Assembly (NCBI GenBank): GCA_964036275.1
Contig: OZ038433.1
Coordinates: forward strand, 1,709,013 to 1,773,012
Direction of reading: 5' to 3'
Length of the DNA: 64,000 bases
Origin: Litoditis marina
Lineage: Eukaryota; Nematoda; Chromadorea; Rhabditida; Rhabditidae
The stretch's first letter is position 1; every line of letters begins with the position of its first letter. The notes beneath the pieces were generated by a model. It worked only from the letters and a program-made list of their open reading frames with translations, was not told where the DNA came from and ran no database searches. The translations under genes and the position numbers were made by a program. Shown here piece by piece: positions 22,001-33,226 of the stretch.

Positions 22001-25000
22001 ACTGTATCAGAATCACCTCGTCGATTGGCTGTAATAAGTTTAGATGGGTTTCATGTTTGTACTATCCTTTACACTTTTGTATCAAACTGTTTTCTCTCAG
22101 ATTCTGTGATTCTGTGACATATTTTCTCTCAGATTCTGTGATTCTGTGACATATTCAAATAAAACTATAACCTACAACAATGATGGTTTGAATAAAATAT
22201 TAGGTAATAAGGAAACCTATATAAGGTATAGAAGGTCTCTCTAAAATGAGCCCGACCCATATATGTTTGTGTTTGTAGTTTGATCGCGTGTGTTTTGATG
22301 AAAATTCGAAACTTATGACGTGTGTCAAGACCAAACTACAATGATGACAGATCTAGGAAAATGTTTTCGTATCGTTCTGATGCGTTTTATCACGGAATAA
22401 TACTTCAACGAGACTTTTGACAGGACTGTTCCAATAAAATCTTCTTTGTTGTTGAATGATGAGAACCCTCGAGCATATCATAAGGATGCTTCAGTCCACA
22501 GAAAACTGTAAACTACAAGAAATTCGCGGCCAATTTACCTTTTCGGATAGATAGTCGAATAGTGATCCATGCGCGTGATACTCTGTCACCAACCATAACT
22601 GCATAGCGATACCAGTATCTGAATCGAGACATCTACAGAAAAGAAAACTCATGGTAATAGATACCGTAGTGAAGTATTAAACACATTTTCATGCATTACA
22701 TCAGGAGAATGAAGCAAACTTGAAGAACTAAACTACAAACACTACATAGCAGAAAACTGCCCTTTCGTAACAACCTAAGGAATTATCCTTTATACCGACC
22801 ATCCTAGCTCTTCAAGACCGACTATCCGAAACAGAAAACCTATGCAAATGTATTGTCGCACACCAGCAAGGTTTGAGAATCTCAAAGAAAGGAACTCGTT
22901 TTCATATGAATACGTGAAACATCATGAGCGTGCATCAAAAATAGGCAAATCATCCCGTCATTCTGGCTATCCGGACATATTTACTGGAGTATGTGCATTT
23001 TCACTGGATCAATGCCAACAAAGCATTCGATAGTCCACCATGATGTCTTCTATGAAGGAATGGGACCAAGACCTCAAAAAAAACTGCTGCTACAAAGATC
23101 TGTGATATGTATGATGATCACCGCCTCGTAACGAAGCGCAGTGAATGAATAAATATGTAAATATGTGCATGGAACCCACCTTTGCTGTCACTCGCGATAA
23201 ACTGTAGGATATTAGAATGTCGCAGCATATGCGTTTGAAACGTCTCCACCTCGCGGAACCAGGAACGCTCGTCCCGTGAGGAGAACAACTTCACAGCCAC
23301 TTGCTGACCTCGCCACTGACCCAGCCAGACCTGAACATCAAGGATGATTGAAAGTAAACAAAACACAGGGAAAAGTAGAAAAAACACATTTTTCATGTTT
23401 TCCCCAAAAATGCAAAAATTGCAGCCCTCAAAATGTCATCGTTGCGTTCAAATTAGTTTCAGAAACCCAGAAAATGGGGATAGACACGTTATAGCTACTT
23501 CATATTTGATTAGCTCACCTCGCCAAATCGTCCCTGCCCGATTTCGCGGACCAGCTCAATCTGTCGCGCAATTGTCCGTTGAGCCAGCAGGGGAAGTCCT
23601 GAGAATGAACAAATTTCAACATTATTCTGAATACAAAAACCTGACATGCTGGTCGCAAATAACTGAACCACCGAAATATTATCCCAAAAACAGATAATCT
23701 CAATACGTAAACAATATCCAGACAAACTATTCTTCTCATTGTTAGGTTTCATATGAAAGGTACTACGAAAACATTTAAACTGTAACTACATTCTCCAAGT
23801 CCTGCTTTCTTTGAACCTCGGCATTGTTGTGTATATGGTTTGATTTTGTAGTTGAACCGTACACGAGGTAGTATGATGGAATATTTATTGTGGCGACGTT
23901 TCGGCAAATTCGCCGTTTTCAGAGCCTGAACTTGTACTTTGTGAACTGATGCCTTTTTCAGGCTCTGAAAACGGCGAATTTGCCGAAATGTCGCCACAAT
24001 AAATATTCCATCATTATCATACTACCTCGTGTACGGTTCAACTACAAAATCAAACCAGGTAACTACATTATAAATTGACAATGTTATCACATCAGGCATT
24101 TAAACTGTAACTACATTATAAATTGACAATGTTATCACATCAGGCCACGACAATCTCTCAATTATGTAAAACGGTACTGTGGATCAGGTATAGCACAATA
24201 TATAGTCGCCATTCTCCCCATACAGAGCGATGAGGGGCGAGCGGTCGTTTATTATTTGCCAGCGGTTGAGAGAGTGTGTGGATCAATGATACGCAGACTG
24301 GCTGGCCCCTCGTCAGACCCCGCCCCTTACAAAGTCGATGGTACGGTGTCCACAACGGTTTGACAACAAATCCTATACCTGAGCCAGATCCAGAATTGGA
24401 AGTGTCCAAATCATACATCAAATGATTCAATTCGGGAGGCCTAGGCCTAGGAATTCTCCTCATCCCAGATCGTGACCTGAAGCCGAATATCACGTTGAGT
24501 TAACAGCAAGACAATGACATTCAACTCTCACAACCCCATCGATAGCTATACAAGATTCCCCAGAACATATTTTTTGTTTCCAATACTTACATTTTCGCTC
24601 TAGTTCCTTCATATAACTGAAACTTCCTTCGAATTTGATTGAAACATTAGCGGTAACTGACTATACTACAGCTCAATACTGCGGTTTGCATCTCAATAAC
24701 ATACCACTAGTATTTTATCCACATCCACATATATCATCCTACCTACTGTACTTCAATGAGATGCGCTTGTTTACGCTGGTTTACCACTTGGACGATTTGG
24801 CGAGAAACTGCTTACCCCACTCCAGAGCCGATGCCAGTCGTCAGTGTGTTCCGATCCAACATAGGCTGTCCATCAGCCTCCGCACTAAAAGAATACAAAT
24901 ATCAGAGAAACACACATACGAGGCATCAATCATTATGAGCGCGTATTTCATCGTTTTTCTTCTTTTATTACTCCAATCGGAGTGAGTGAATTTCTTCCCG

Positions 25001-28000
25001 AACCGACTCTTCCCGAACCAAAACCGAACCGATTCTTCCCAAACCAGTTGGTTCGTTCTCCGAACCAAATTTAGGCCAACAAACTAGGAACCGATTCAGT
25101 TCATGTAATTAATGATAAAATTGATCGACTGCGTTACGTTTATTGGGTTTTCGTGTGGGTTTGAGTACGCAAACGATGCGGTTCCTTACCGAACCAACTG
25201 GTTCGGGAAGAATCGGTTCGTTTTTGGTTCGGGAAGAAATCAATGTGGAAAGTCACGTGTTGAATCGCGAATGAATCTATTCTATTCTATTCTAAGAGAA
25301 ACACACATAGCATATATGAGCCAACATTTTCGAATTCTCAACTTCTCAGTGTCAGAATGAGAGACCACGTCAATTTTACTTTTTCCAAGATTCAACGTAA
25401 AACGAGAAAATTTGAATGTTTTTACCAGCAATGCAAATTACCCATCAACTAACGCCTACCGGCCTAATAAGATGTGAAAACGTGAGTACTGAGAAACTGA
25501 GATTAACTAACTGCTCTCCGCCCTGAGGTTGGCGGCCAGTTCGGTGCAGAATGAAACTGCGAATCGCAAGTAGTTTGTTGGGATACCACGTGAAAAAGCC
25601 AACACACGTGCAAGGGATGAGGATCTGAATATATCGGCATTTATTCATTAATTTACATTTCGCTCATCGTTATCAGAGAAAGAGGAGAAGAATAGATATG
25701 AATAATTGAAGCCATCTGATCTTAGATGGTTCACAGATCACAGTTGTTTTGGTCAACTATTTCTCACGTGAGTATATGGAAGTGTTTTCAATTGAAACCA
25801 AACTAAGCTACTAAGCTTATCATTTAATATGTTTCGATTCGTGTTTTCATATTGCTCAAATTCAGTTGGTTTTTATTCCTTTTCTGTTTTCTCTATGTAT
25901 CTCACATGCTTGCATGTACTTAAATCAATCAATCAATTTAATATTCAAAATGTCAAACACAAACTGCTATACACTGCTTTTTTGATGGCCTCCCGTAAGA
26001 TGAGGCGAACATACACCAGTAAGGTCCGACTGAGCGACGAAAAGTAATCCGTTTTCAGATGTCAACACGTGAAAATGTAGGATTTTTCATGAAAAGTAGA
26101 CCAATTTTCACCTTTTCGGTTGAAAAGTAGTCCGTTTTGCGAATTTTTCTGACTATTTGGACAACCTTGCTGGTCTATGGAGGCGAATGTTTCCGAAAAT
26201 CCCAACTTACCAAAACGAAAGCTAGCCCGACGAGAACCCAGCTGAGCGAGACCAGGGTCGATTTCGATGGAAGTTGCATCAGCTTCTCCTCTAACGGCCA
26301 CTGGAAAGAAGCACAAGCAAAACTATGGAATCATTAAGGAACTGATTACGTAACTGAACTGAATTCTGTGACATGAAACAAGAAACAATGACAGTTTACG
26401 AGATTTACTTTTCAGAGAGAGAAAGATCGAGACAGAGAAGCGTTGAAGAATACCACTTTCTGTTGCTCCCTTTCTTATTTCTCTGGTTTCTTCTAGTTAC
26501 TTCGTAAAGATGAGTCTGAAAGTCAATGATACTTCTGAATTCTAAGAATTACCTCAAAATTGTCTATCTTGGAATTGCAGAACGAACTATGGCAACAGAT
26601 GGTGTTCACGAGGGAAGTGTTGGCACAGAACACCTCTTGTTGAGTGAAATGTGTATTATGGTCATCTCGATCACCGCCGAAGCAACTGGAATAGGAATAG
26701 TTTTAAATGTGGTCTGACAGGAACCGAATCTCGTGCTCCACGGTTAATTCATTCGCTCGGACGCGAATGCGTCCCAAAAACCAAGTTTTTGCGTCTCCGC
26801 TAATAAATTGTGATTAAATGATCCGCAGCACATCAATATATTGGTTTTTGTAGCGCATTTACATTGGAGCGACAGAATTAAACGTGGAGCGCAAGGCACG
26901 AGATTCGGTTCCTGCCAGATCACCTTCAAAGAAACTAAAAACACCGCCAAGGACTTCTCATTAGTCATAAATGCCGGAGCCCCACCAAAACGCCTATTTC
27001 TCTCCAATGGACAGCCTTCTCCCGTAAAATAGCAGACATTTGATTATCCTTACCCTGAATGCTCCACTTTTTCATAAGCATTGCGCTTGATTGTGTAGGC
27101 CTTTTTCTTATAGCAGGCCAATCCAATGCACACATTCTGTAAAGAAAGACCATAACTTTGAGATATATGACGAGCAGCTAGCTATAGCAACTCTTTTTTC
27201 TCGAGCCGAACACATGTAACAGTCAGTATACAGCAAACAGTATGAAACATGAGCCATAAGTTTGTCTAGTAAAAAACTGAGTTTAAAGAAGGGCGATTAT
27301 GTGGTCCAATCCTAACGCTTCAGTCCTTTGAACTGCAATACGTTTTTCAATTGCAGTTTAAAGGACCGTTGACACAGGATTGGTCCACATAATCGTTCTG
27401 CTTTAACCAAAAAGTCGTGACAAAAGATTTACTGGGTGGAAATGGAACAATTGAATATTATTAACATTGTTCCCACTCTGAGAACAGACTCACCGAAAGC
27501 CCATTTGACTTCAATATTTTCGTAGTCGTTGGATTGCCACATACCGAACCACTACAGTTGCAGAGTATTTCACCTCCAGTCCAGTTAAACCCGAGAGCTT
27601 AACAAAATCAGATAACTGAGAAGACATTGATGATTCGAATTTGGAATTAGAATGCAAAACCGGAAAGTACGCCACAATTCGAAGCTATTTTGAATGTTGA
27701 TAGTATAAAAACAATTACATTGTGCGAATCCTATATTTCTTGGATCGAGTGCTATTCGTAACAACAACAAGTGACCGTCATCTATGGAAGTATCGTTTAG
27801 TCGATCCGCAAACGGTCCAAAACTGATTCCGTCTAGACCATCGGCGAACGACCCTGCAGCAACGAACAGTTTACAACTACACGATAAACATTATGTATAT
27901 TGTATAATTATAATGGTAACAGTCTATGGACCTGGAGTTGGAAAAGCAAGTACCATGCCTCATCTTCCTTCAAACTTCACTAAACCACATCATACACTTT

Positions 28001-28209
28001 AAAATAGTATGCTTCCGCCCCTATTTTGGCGAATACTGCAAGTATACGCGAGACGTGACCCTTATTGCGAACTATTTTATGAATGTGCATACTACGAATA
28101 TGCTAAATTGTTGTGTTGAGCCGTTGAGCGTGTAAACTTATAGCTGCATACCTGCGCAGAATACAGACAACCAGAGCCCGATCCACGGAGGCGAGAGTGT
28201 GAAGGCCAT
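19025..28209 (-). CDS. Activin/TGF-beta type I receptor Ser/Thr kinase
   Basis: A complete 564-aa model. Exons in transcript order: 28209-28152, 27597-27494, 27136-27054, 26685-26553, 26300-26211, 25624-25512, 24884-24816, 24476-24379, 23598-23519, 23330-23180, 22618-22539, 22028-21941, 21553-21498, 21242-21150, 20894-20765, 19791-19655, 19156-19025; all phases agree. Order of parts: hydrophobic signal peptide ([14 protein letters not shown]), a Cys-rich ectodomain ending in the family hallmark CCHSSFCN, one membrane segment over exons 26300-26211 and 25624-25512 ([17 protein letters not shown]), then the GS box [14 protein letters not shown] with the glycine codon split over two exons. The kinase has [50 protein letters not shown] and RECW...ARLTA. 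The GS box makes it type I. The L45 loop (SDSKDTG...LWLVTEYH) is closer to ALK4/5/Baboon than to BMP receptors as I know them, so Smad2/3-type signalling is inferred. Two family A MITEs sit in its introns. Confidence 0.92.
19208..19328. mobile_element. TTAA fold-back MITE, family A copy 6
   Basis: It lies in the last receptor intron (19157-19654), about 50 bp upstream of the last exon in transcript sense. The left end reads TTAAATAAAGAAGATTATG, slightly diverged; the right end is GTCCTGCTTTAA. Confidence 0.85.
20195..20318. mobile_element. TTAA fold-back MITE, family A copy 7
   Basis: TTAAAGTAGGACGATTATG to CGTTATTCTTTAA, in receptor intron 19792-20764. The centre is somewhat diverged (TTCAGATTAAAGG). 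Confidence 0.85.
21646..21769. mobile_element. TTAA fold-back MITE, family A copy 8
   Basis: TTAAAGAAGCACGATTACG to CGTCCTACTTTAA in receptor intron 21554-21940. The outer arms carry matched changes (GTGCTCC opposite GGAGCAC), so the hairpin is nearly perfect. Confidence 0.85.
22095..22156. repeat. Tandem duplication, about 31 bp, two copies
   Basis: CTCTCAGATTCTGTGATTC occurs twice in direct tandem, with TGTGACATATT after each, in receptor intron 22029-22538. Confidence 0.8.
22264..22345. repeat. Fold-back, family B
   Basis: TTTGTGTTTGTAGTTTGATC at the left and ACCAAACTACAATGATGACAG at the right, in the same receptor intron as the 31-bp duplication. Confidence 0.6.
23838..24057. repeat. 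Long inverted repeat, arms about 100 bp (family E)
   Basis: The left arm starts TTGATTTTGTAGTTGAACCG and is repeated almost perfectly in inverse order up to 24057 around a short loop near 23938-23955. It lies in receptor intron 23599-24378. A diverged relative of one arm and its flank is at 49825-49950. Confidence 0.85.
24059..24143. repeat. Tandem duplication beside the long inverted repeat
   Basis: GTAACTACATTATAAATTG and the following bases to CATCAGGC occur twice, separated by ATTTAAACT. A related GTAACTACATT is found on the other side of the inverted repeat near 23780, so the duplication may reflect insertion. Confidence 0.7.
24991..25239. repeat. GAACCGATTC fold-back element
   Basis: TTTCTTCCCGAACC at the left is mirrored by GGTTCGGGAAGAAA at the right, with further internal GGTTCG/CGAACC repeats. 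It lies in receptor intron 24885-25511. Confidence 0.75.
26719..26914. repeat. Inverted repeat with AGGAACCGAATCTCGTG arms
   Basis: Arms at about 26719-26750 and 26880-26914 are complementary, in receptor intron 26686-27053. A Cys-containing ORF over this element is a chance frame, not an ectodomain exon. Confidence 0.65.
27283..27406. mobile_element. TTAA fold-back MITE, family A copy 9
   Basis: TTAAAGAAGGGCGATTATG to CGTTCTGCTTTAA in the receptor intron between exons 27494-27597 and 27054-27136. Confidence 0.85.
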
Positions 28210-28754
28210 GTCAATCAATTAGTATGCGAATAACAAGATGACCATATTCATTAGCACATCAAGACCTGCACAAATGTCGACTTCGCTCCACGAGCACGCA
28301 AGATCTGGAGCGAGATAAAATGGGAAATGTAAACAAAACAACTAAAGGTCATCAATCAAAATAAGTTGTTTTACAATGCCTGTTAAAAGTAACATTTGCA
28401 CATTGTTAGAAAGAAAAACATCGCTCTAACAGCAAAAAAGCCTGCAGCTGATTAGATAAAGAACATCACGAGTTTTGAAATAAGTTCGGGAACCAGAAGC
28501 TACAGTAACCTGACGTTTCCTGTAAAACAGATGTCGCGATACGTACGACTCTTTTTGTCCGACGTTTATGTCCATGTGGCAAATTTAGTTAAGACCTTTT
28601 TTAATACAAAAACCGCCATTTTTCTGTTTTATGATAGTTTTTTTGCATATTTTTAGCTGTGGGGTTGCTCTGTTCTATAGAGGGTTTGTTGAGAATAATC
28701 ATTCGAGCGGTAATTATGTTTAACTGAGTCCAATACGTTCAGTTTCAGCCATTC
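28210..28754. promoter_or_regulatory. Divergent promoter region, receptor and p24-1
   Basis: 545 bp between the two start codons. No TATA box is evident on either side. TTCAGTTTCAG ends 6 bp before the p24-1 ATG and looks like a splice acceptor with no upstream donor needed, as at a trans-splice site. Confidence 0.4.
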
Positions 28755-31700
28755 ATGATGCGAGAGACCGTTGTGCTTCTATTGTGTTCGCTTGTCTCTC
28801 TCTGTTTTGCCGGCGAGTTTGATTTCACAGTAGAAGTGCCACCCGGCAAATTCCAATGTTACTTCCAAACTGTGGATAACACCAAACAGAAATCAATGGA
28901 AGTCGACTATCAGGTCAGATTTTATAGACTCTTAGCAGCTACTATTGCCTAACCCATAATAATTCTGAGTTTGATTGATGTCAGTAGAGTGTTTCCAGTT
29001 TCATTCAAATCGCACTATATGGCATAACGATAAAATGATGGTCTGAAATCGGTGTACATGTAAATGTAAATGGAAACTGGCTAGTGTCCCCATTTACTAT
29101 GGCTCTGATTGGCTGTTCTTAGGTTGTGGATCACAGAAAATTTTCGTCAGGCCTATGTGAATAACTTTCTGTGCGTACCTTTCACCTTCGGTGGTTCATC
29201 CATTAAACTAACTCCAGTGTGTTTGAAGGTGATTGACGGTGGTGATCTGAATATCAACTTCATGATTCTTCTCGGAGCTAACATGCTCATTCAGGAGAAG
29301 ATGAAAACTGATGGAAGTCACAGGTATGTTTCTCATTGACCTGTGTATTGATCATTGGTTGTAGTAGTTTAGTATTCAGAATTGCCTTATCTTCGGTTAT
29401 TACAACATGGAACATGGTAAATTGAACAGACTTTCTCGAAAGAAAATCCTGAATAGGGGGTGTGCAAGGGAGTTTAAGGGATGTATCAGTTCACCTTGTT
29501 CACGTTCATCCACGGGTGGGTAGTTAGTTTCACATGAAATGATCTAGTTAGCCAATCTTTCGGTAGCTGGCACGAAAATACAAATGTTGGTAGTCAATCA
29601 ACAGGAGGAAACGTTTTGAGTCTGTGTAATGGGATGACACGCAGAATGTGTTTAGTGTTTCTACACCTTCTCCTAACTATCGACACTGGCTCATCCTGAT
29701 AATGGCCAACTTCAGTTTAGTTAGTAACTACAACTATGATGTTCCAGGCTCGAGTTACAACAGAGCGGGGACTATCAAGTGTGCTTCGACAACTCTTTCA
29801 GTTATCAGAGCAGAAAAGTGATTCTTTCGCATTTTTAATATGCTAGTCGATTTCGACGCCAACGATCCATACTCTAGTAAAAAGTTCTTGAAATACCAGA
29901 AATATGCAAAAAACGGGCTCCGTTCTCAAAAATTGAAGAAAAATTGATGCAAAATAAGGAAGTTTAGTGTATTTATAACCGTTTTCTTGTTCTAGAATAG
30001 TCTCACCTTACTGATGTTTGCAATCTACTGAATGTTTTCTTTAAACTTCGCAATAATAATATGCTATGCGTTTTAGGTAGTGTTCTTTGAAATCTTTCTC
30101 TTCGATGGTAGTGGCAACTTGGACGAAGATGATATCTCCGCACTAGGTGTGAAAGATGCTCTACTCGAGCAGAGAATGGAAGAAGTTGGAGTCACTATGG
30201 CCGATTTCCACGTTGGTTTATGCATTCATTCGGCTGCTTTCGATAGAGTTCTGCCGGTAAAAAGGCGTATTTGCATCATGCATGAGAATTGAGAATTGTC
30301 AACGGTTTGTCCCCAGATCAGAATTATCTGTGTTGTTTTAGCTTCTTGTGTTGATAGTGTGTTGTTTCTAAAGTTAAATTGGTGTAAGTACTGTTCGTTG
30401 AGGTTGAGAGCAAAACTGATTTATAACATTATAACCCATAATCAAAGTTTACCATGGTTCAACGAACTGTATATAAAAATAATAATAATATTTATTACAC
30501 AGAAGTGTAACAACGGAACATAAACTAAACTCATTAAATAACCACAGTCTAAAGAAATGAAAAATGGGAGACAGCGGAAAATAAACCCTACAAAGTCTGA
30601 ATGCAGTCAACAAATGCAATACTATAAGAAATGCTAGAATAAAGGGGAACATTGACTTTCCCCCCACCTTTCTGAAATTGTATTGCGTTTGGGGAATTGT
30701 AGTTTGACCCCCCCCCCCCCACCGGGGGGTGATAATTCAATTTATCACCTGCAATACAAAAGTTTGAGGGTGGGGGGTAAAAAGTAAACATTTCCGGTAT
30801 TGAAGTTCTGCCCCCCCAATTCGTTGAATTTTAACCCCCCACCATTGAAGTTCTACCCCCCGTCGACCCAGGTGGGGGGTAAATAGTAAATGTCGAAGTT
30901 GATTTTTGACCCCCTTCCCCTCTCCTAGATTTCCAGGTTTTAGCTTGGGTTGAAGTGCTACGGGGGGACCCAACTAAAGTGGGGGGCGATACTTCAATTT
31001 TCCCGAATAGAGGAAGTTATGAATCTCAGACTGCTCAGGTGCTACAGTCAAACTACGAAAAACCAGCAAGTATTCTACGACAGAATCTCAAAAAGACAAA
31101 CTGTTTAGGTCGATACCTATCGAATGGACTTTGATTGCATATAATAAATTTACTATAGATAATATGTATAATATATCTACGACAGAATCTCAAAAAGACA
31201 AACTGCTTAGGTCGATACCTATCGAGTGGACTTTGATTGCATATAATAAATATACTATAGATAATTTAGAAGTACTATGAATGAATATGTAAAAAGGGAA
31301 GGTGTACTAGAGGAGTGGAGAGGTTTAAATCCATTCTTCTGTTGTATTCTCATTCGTGGATGAAATTGCAGGCGGCTGCGAATCGAATCAAAGGACATTT
31401 GAATAAGGTCGAATATCACCAAGTGAGTTAGGATTTACGTTTTTTTGTTGCGGTTTTCTCCTTTTCGAAGAGCATGATCATTTGGAAAAAGTTGGCGTTG
31501 AATTAGTGGAAAATGCATTAGAAAAACCACGCATGTGCTCCTGAAATTGAAACAACAGAAAACCATACCAAATTGTCGTTGAAACGTTACAACTTTTTTT
31601 CTATTCGCACACTTTTTTATTACATGCTCTAGAGAGCAGAGGTGTCAAAATTCATGAAAAAAGCACCAGTCAACCAGAATTGTGATTTGACGTTTTGTTT

Positions 31701-32181
31701 TCACTGAAGACTCATATATACTTCACAGGCTTTGATGCGCGCGCACGAAGCCCGCGATCGTGCCGTAATGAATGCCAACTACGATCGAGTGACGTTTTGG
31801 AGTGTAGCTCATACACTGGTTCTACTGGGAGTTGGCGCCATACAGGTACTGCTCACTTTATCATCAGATTTTGGGTTTTGATCCAGTTAAGGTTGTAGTG
31901 GTAGAGGAGTGGAATGATCAAATATGTAATAGTAGTATGGCAGTGTTGACCGACTGTCCCTAATTTTCATCACTTTATTGTGTTTTCGATTCATTCTCAG
32001 ATATGGGCACATATATCGGTCAATGTTGTGGACCCTGTTCACATCTTCTGTAATTAGATATTTCGTTTTTGTCTGTTAGTGCTCATATATCACCGTTTAA
32101 TTGCAGGTCTACATGATTCGCAGTCTATTCGAAGAAAACTCCAAAGTGGGTCGTTTATTGCGAGCCAACAAGAGCGACTAA
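28755..32181 (+). CDS. p24/TMED family cargo receptor (TMED1/5-like), copy 1
   Basis: A 233-aa type I membrane protein for COPI/COPII vesicle traffic between ER and Golgi. Exons: 28755-28913, 29229-29323, 29748-29817, 30077-30211, 31372-31422, 31729-31845, 32107-32181, phase-consistent. Signal peptide MRETVVLLLCSLVSLCFA, then a GOLD domain with the usual disulfide pair (FQCYF and QVCFDNSFS), a coiled-coil stretch (ANRIKGHLNKVEYHQ), and a membrane segment (VAHTLVLLGVGAIQVYMI) preceded by the typical NYDRVTFW. The tail (RSLFEENSKVGRLLRANKSD) lacks both a KKXX signal and an FF pair, so ER retrieval may depend on partner p24 proteins. Two ATGs (28755, 28758) are possible. The acceptor of exon 2 (GTTTGAAG) is weak. 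AATAAA at 32547-32552 is the likely poly(A) signal. Confidence 0.92.
30650..31010. repeat. C/G-run element (GGGGGGTAAA units), copy 1
   Basis: Repeated C-runs, G-runs and TTTAACCCCCCACC / GGTGGGGGGTAAA units, in p24-1 intron 30212-31371. Units such as GTGGGGGGTAAAAAGT and the TTGAAGTGCTACGGGGG motif recur at 47520-47672. Confidence 0.7.
31074..31265. repeat. Tandem repeat, 102 bp period, about 1.9 copies
   Basis: TCTACGACAGAATCTC starts each copy, at 31074 and 31176. The copies differ at only a few positions, so the duplication looks recent. It lies in p24-1 intron 4. Confidence 0.85.
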
Positions 32182-32577
32182 GCTATAGACTTTTTTTTAC
32201 ATAATAAGAACACTCGGTTTAAGCTATATAGATGCATTTTTTGACATGTTTCTTAGGTTGCTGGTCATTTTATCATGTTGAATTTCTTTGTTCAAAGTTT
32301 GAATCATATTGTATTTTTGAAGCTAGTCTACACATACTTATACTCACGTTGAATCACACTCGTTGTTAATTTATTATGTTACTTTTCGGGAGATTCTAAA
32401 GTATTTTCGGGCTGACTGGTGATAGTTACTTTGTATTTTTTTCTGTCACGAACTTTTTCTCAATTCTGTGACATTGCTATACTTTTCGGTTTCGAAGCAT
32501 AATTGTTTGTTTCGCATTCTTTTCACCCCTGTGCCTTTCATATTCTAATAAAGATTTCTGTCTCAAGTTTTACAAGT

Positions 32578-32815
32578 ATAGTCTGTTTCACGCACTTATA
32601 ACCCTCTACAGTAATCTGCTCGAACTTCCAGGTCAGCGTTAGGTAGTTGTATGTTTTTAGAATGACTTCAAGTTTTGCTATTGTGTTTTCTACCTTTACT
32701 TCTACAAACTGTGAAAGTTTGAAACCGACATCATAATTTATTCATTAGAAAAAGCCTCCCGAACAATTTGAAGATTACTGTAGAAGGACATTGATTGGTG
32801 AAACGAACTATAGAT
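32578..32815. repeat. Dispersed repeat, family G copy 1
   Basis: A segment containing CTTATAACCCTCTACAGTAA, then GAAAGTTTGAAACC and GATTACTGTAGAAGG, shared with 45449-45672 and more weakly 46194-46375. It starts just past the p24-1 poly(A) signal. Confidence 0.65.
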
Positions 32816-33226
32816 AGCGAAGAGAATTTACTGTTCGGAGCCAATTGGAGAAGAATAATAAATTTCGATGTTAATTTTATCGTGACTTCTGAATCACAGA
32901 TCGTATACAAAAATGTCAAAACATCATATACGAAAACACTCTCAGGTGCAGAATCTCTTTTTTTTATTTGTCCATGATAGAGATATATAAATATCAAACT
33001 ATCAATTTTAGTGCATTGCAAAAATGACCCAGACAGCCACGAAAGTTTTCAGGTTTTTTTTTCGGAAACGAGATATCTTCGAAATTGTACTCGGATAGCT
33101 TTTGACAAAAACTTGTCAACCGGATTCCGTGTTAAATTCTTCCCCGTTACCCAGTCTAATCGAGTGAACGTGAAACTCGCACTCGGAAAAACGGAATCTA
33201 GCCATCATTCAGTGTTTTCGCGAGAG

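Noticed and set aside
26744..27007. Minus ORF with [18 protein letters not shown], considered as the receptor ectodomain exon
   Set aside because: It lies within an inverted repeat. Exon 26553-26685 gives the proper CCxxxxCN motif and fits both phases.
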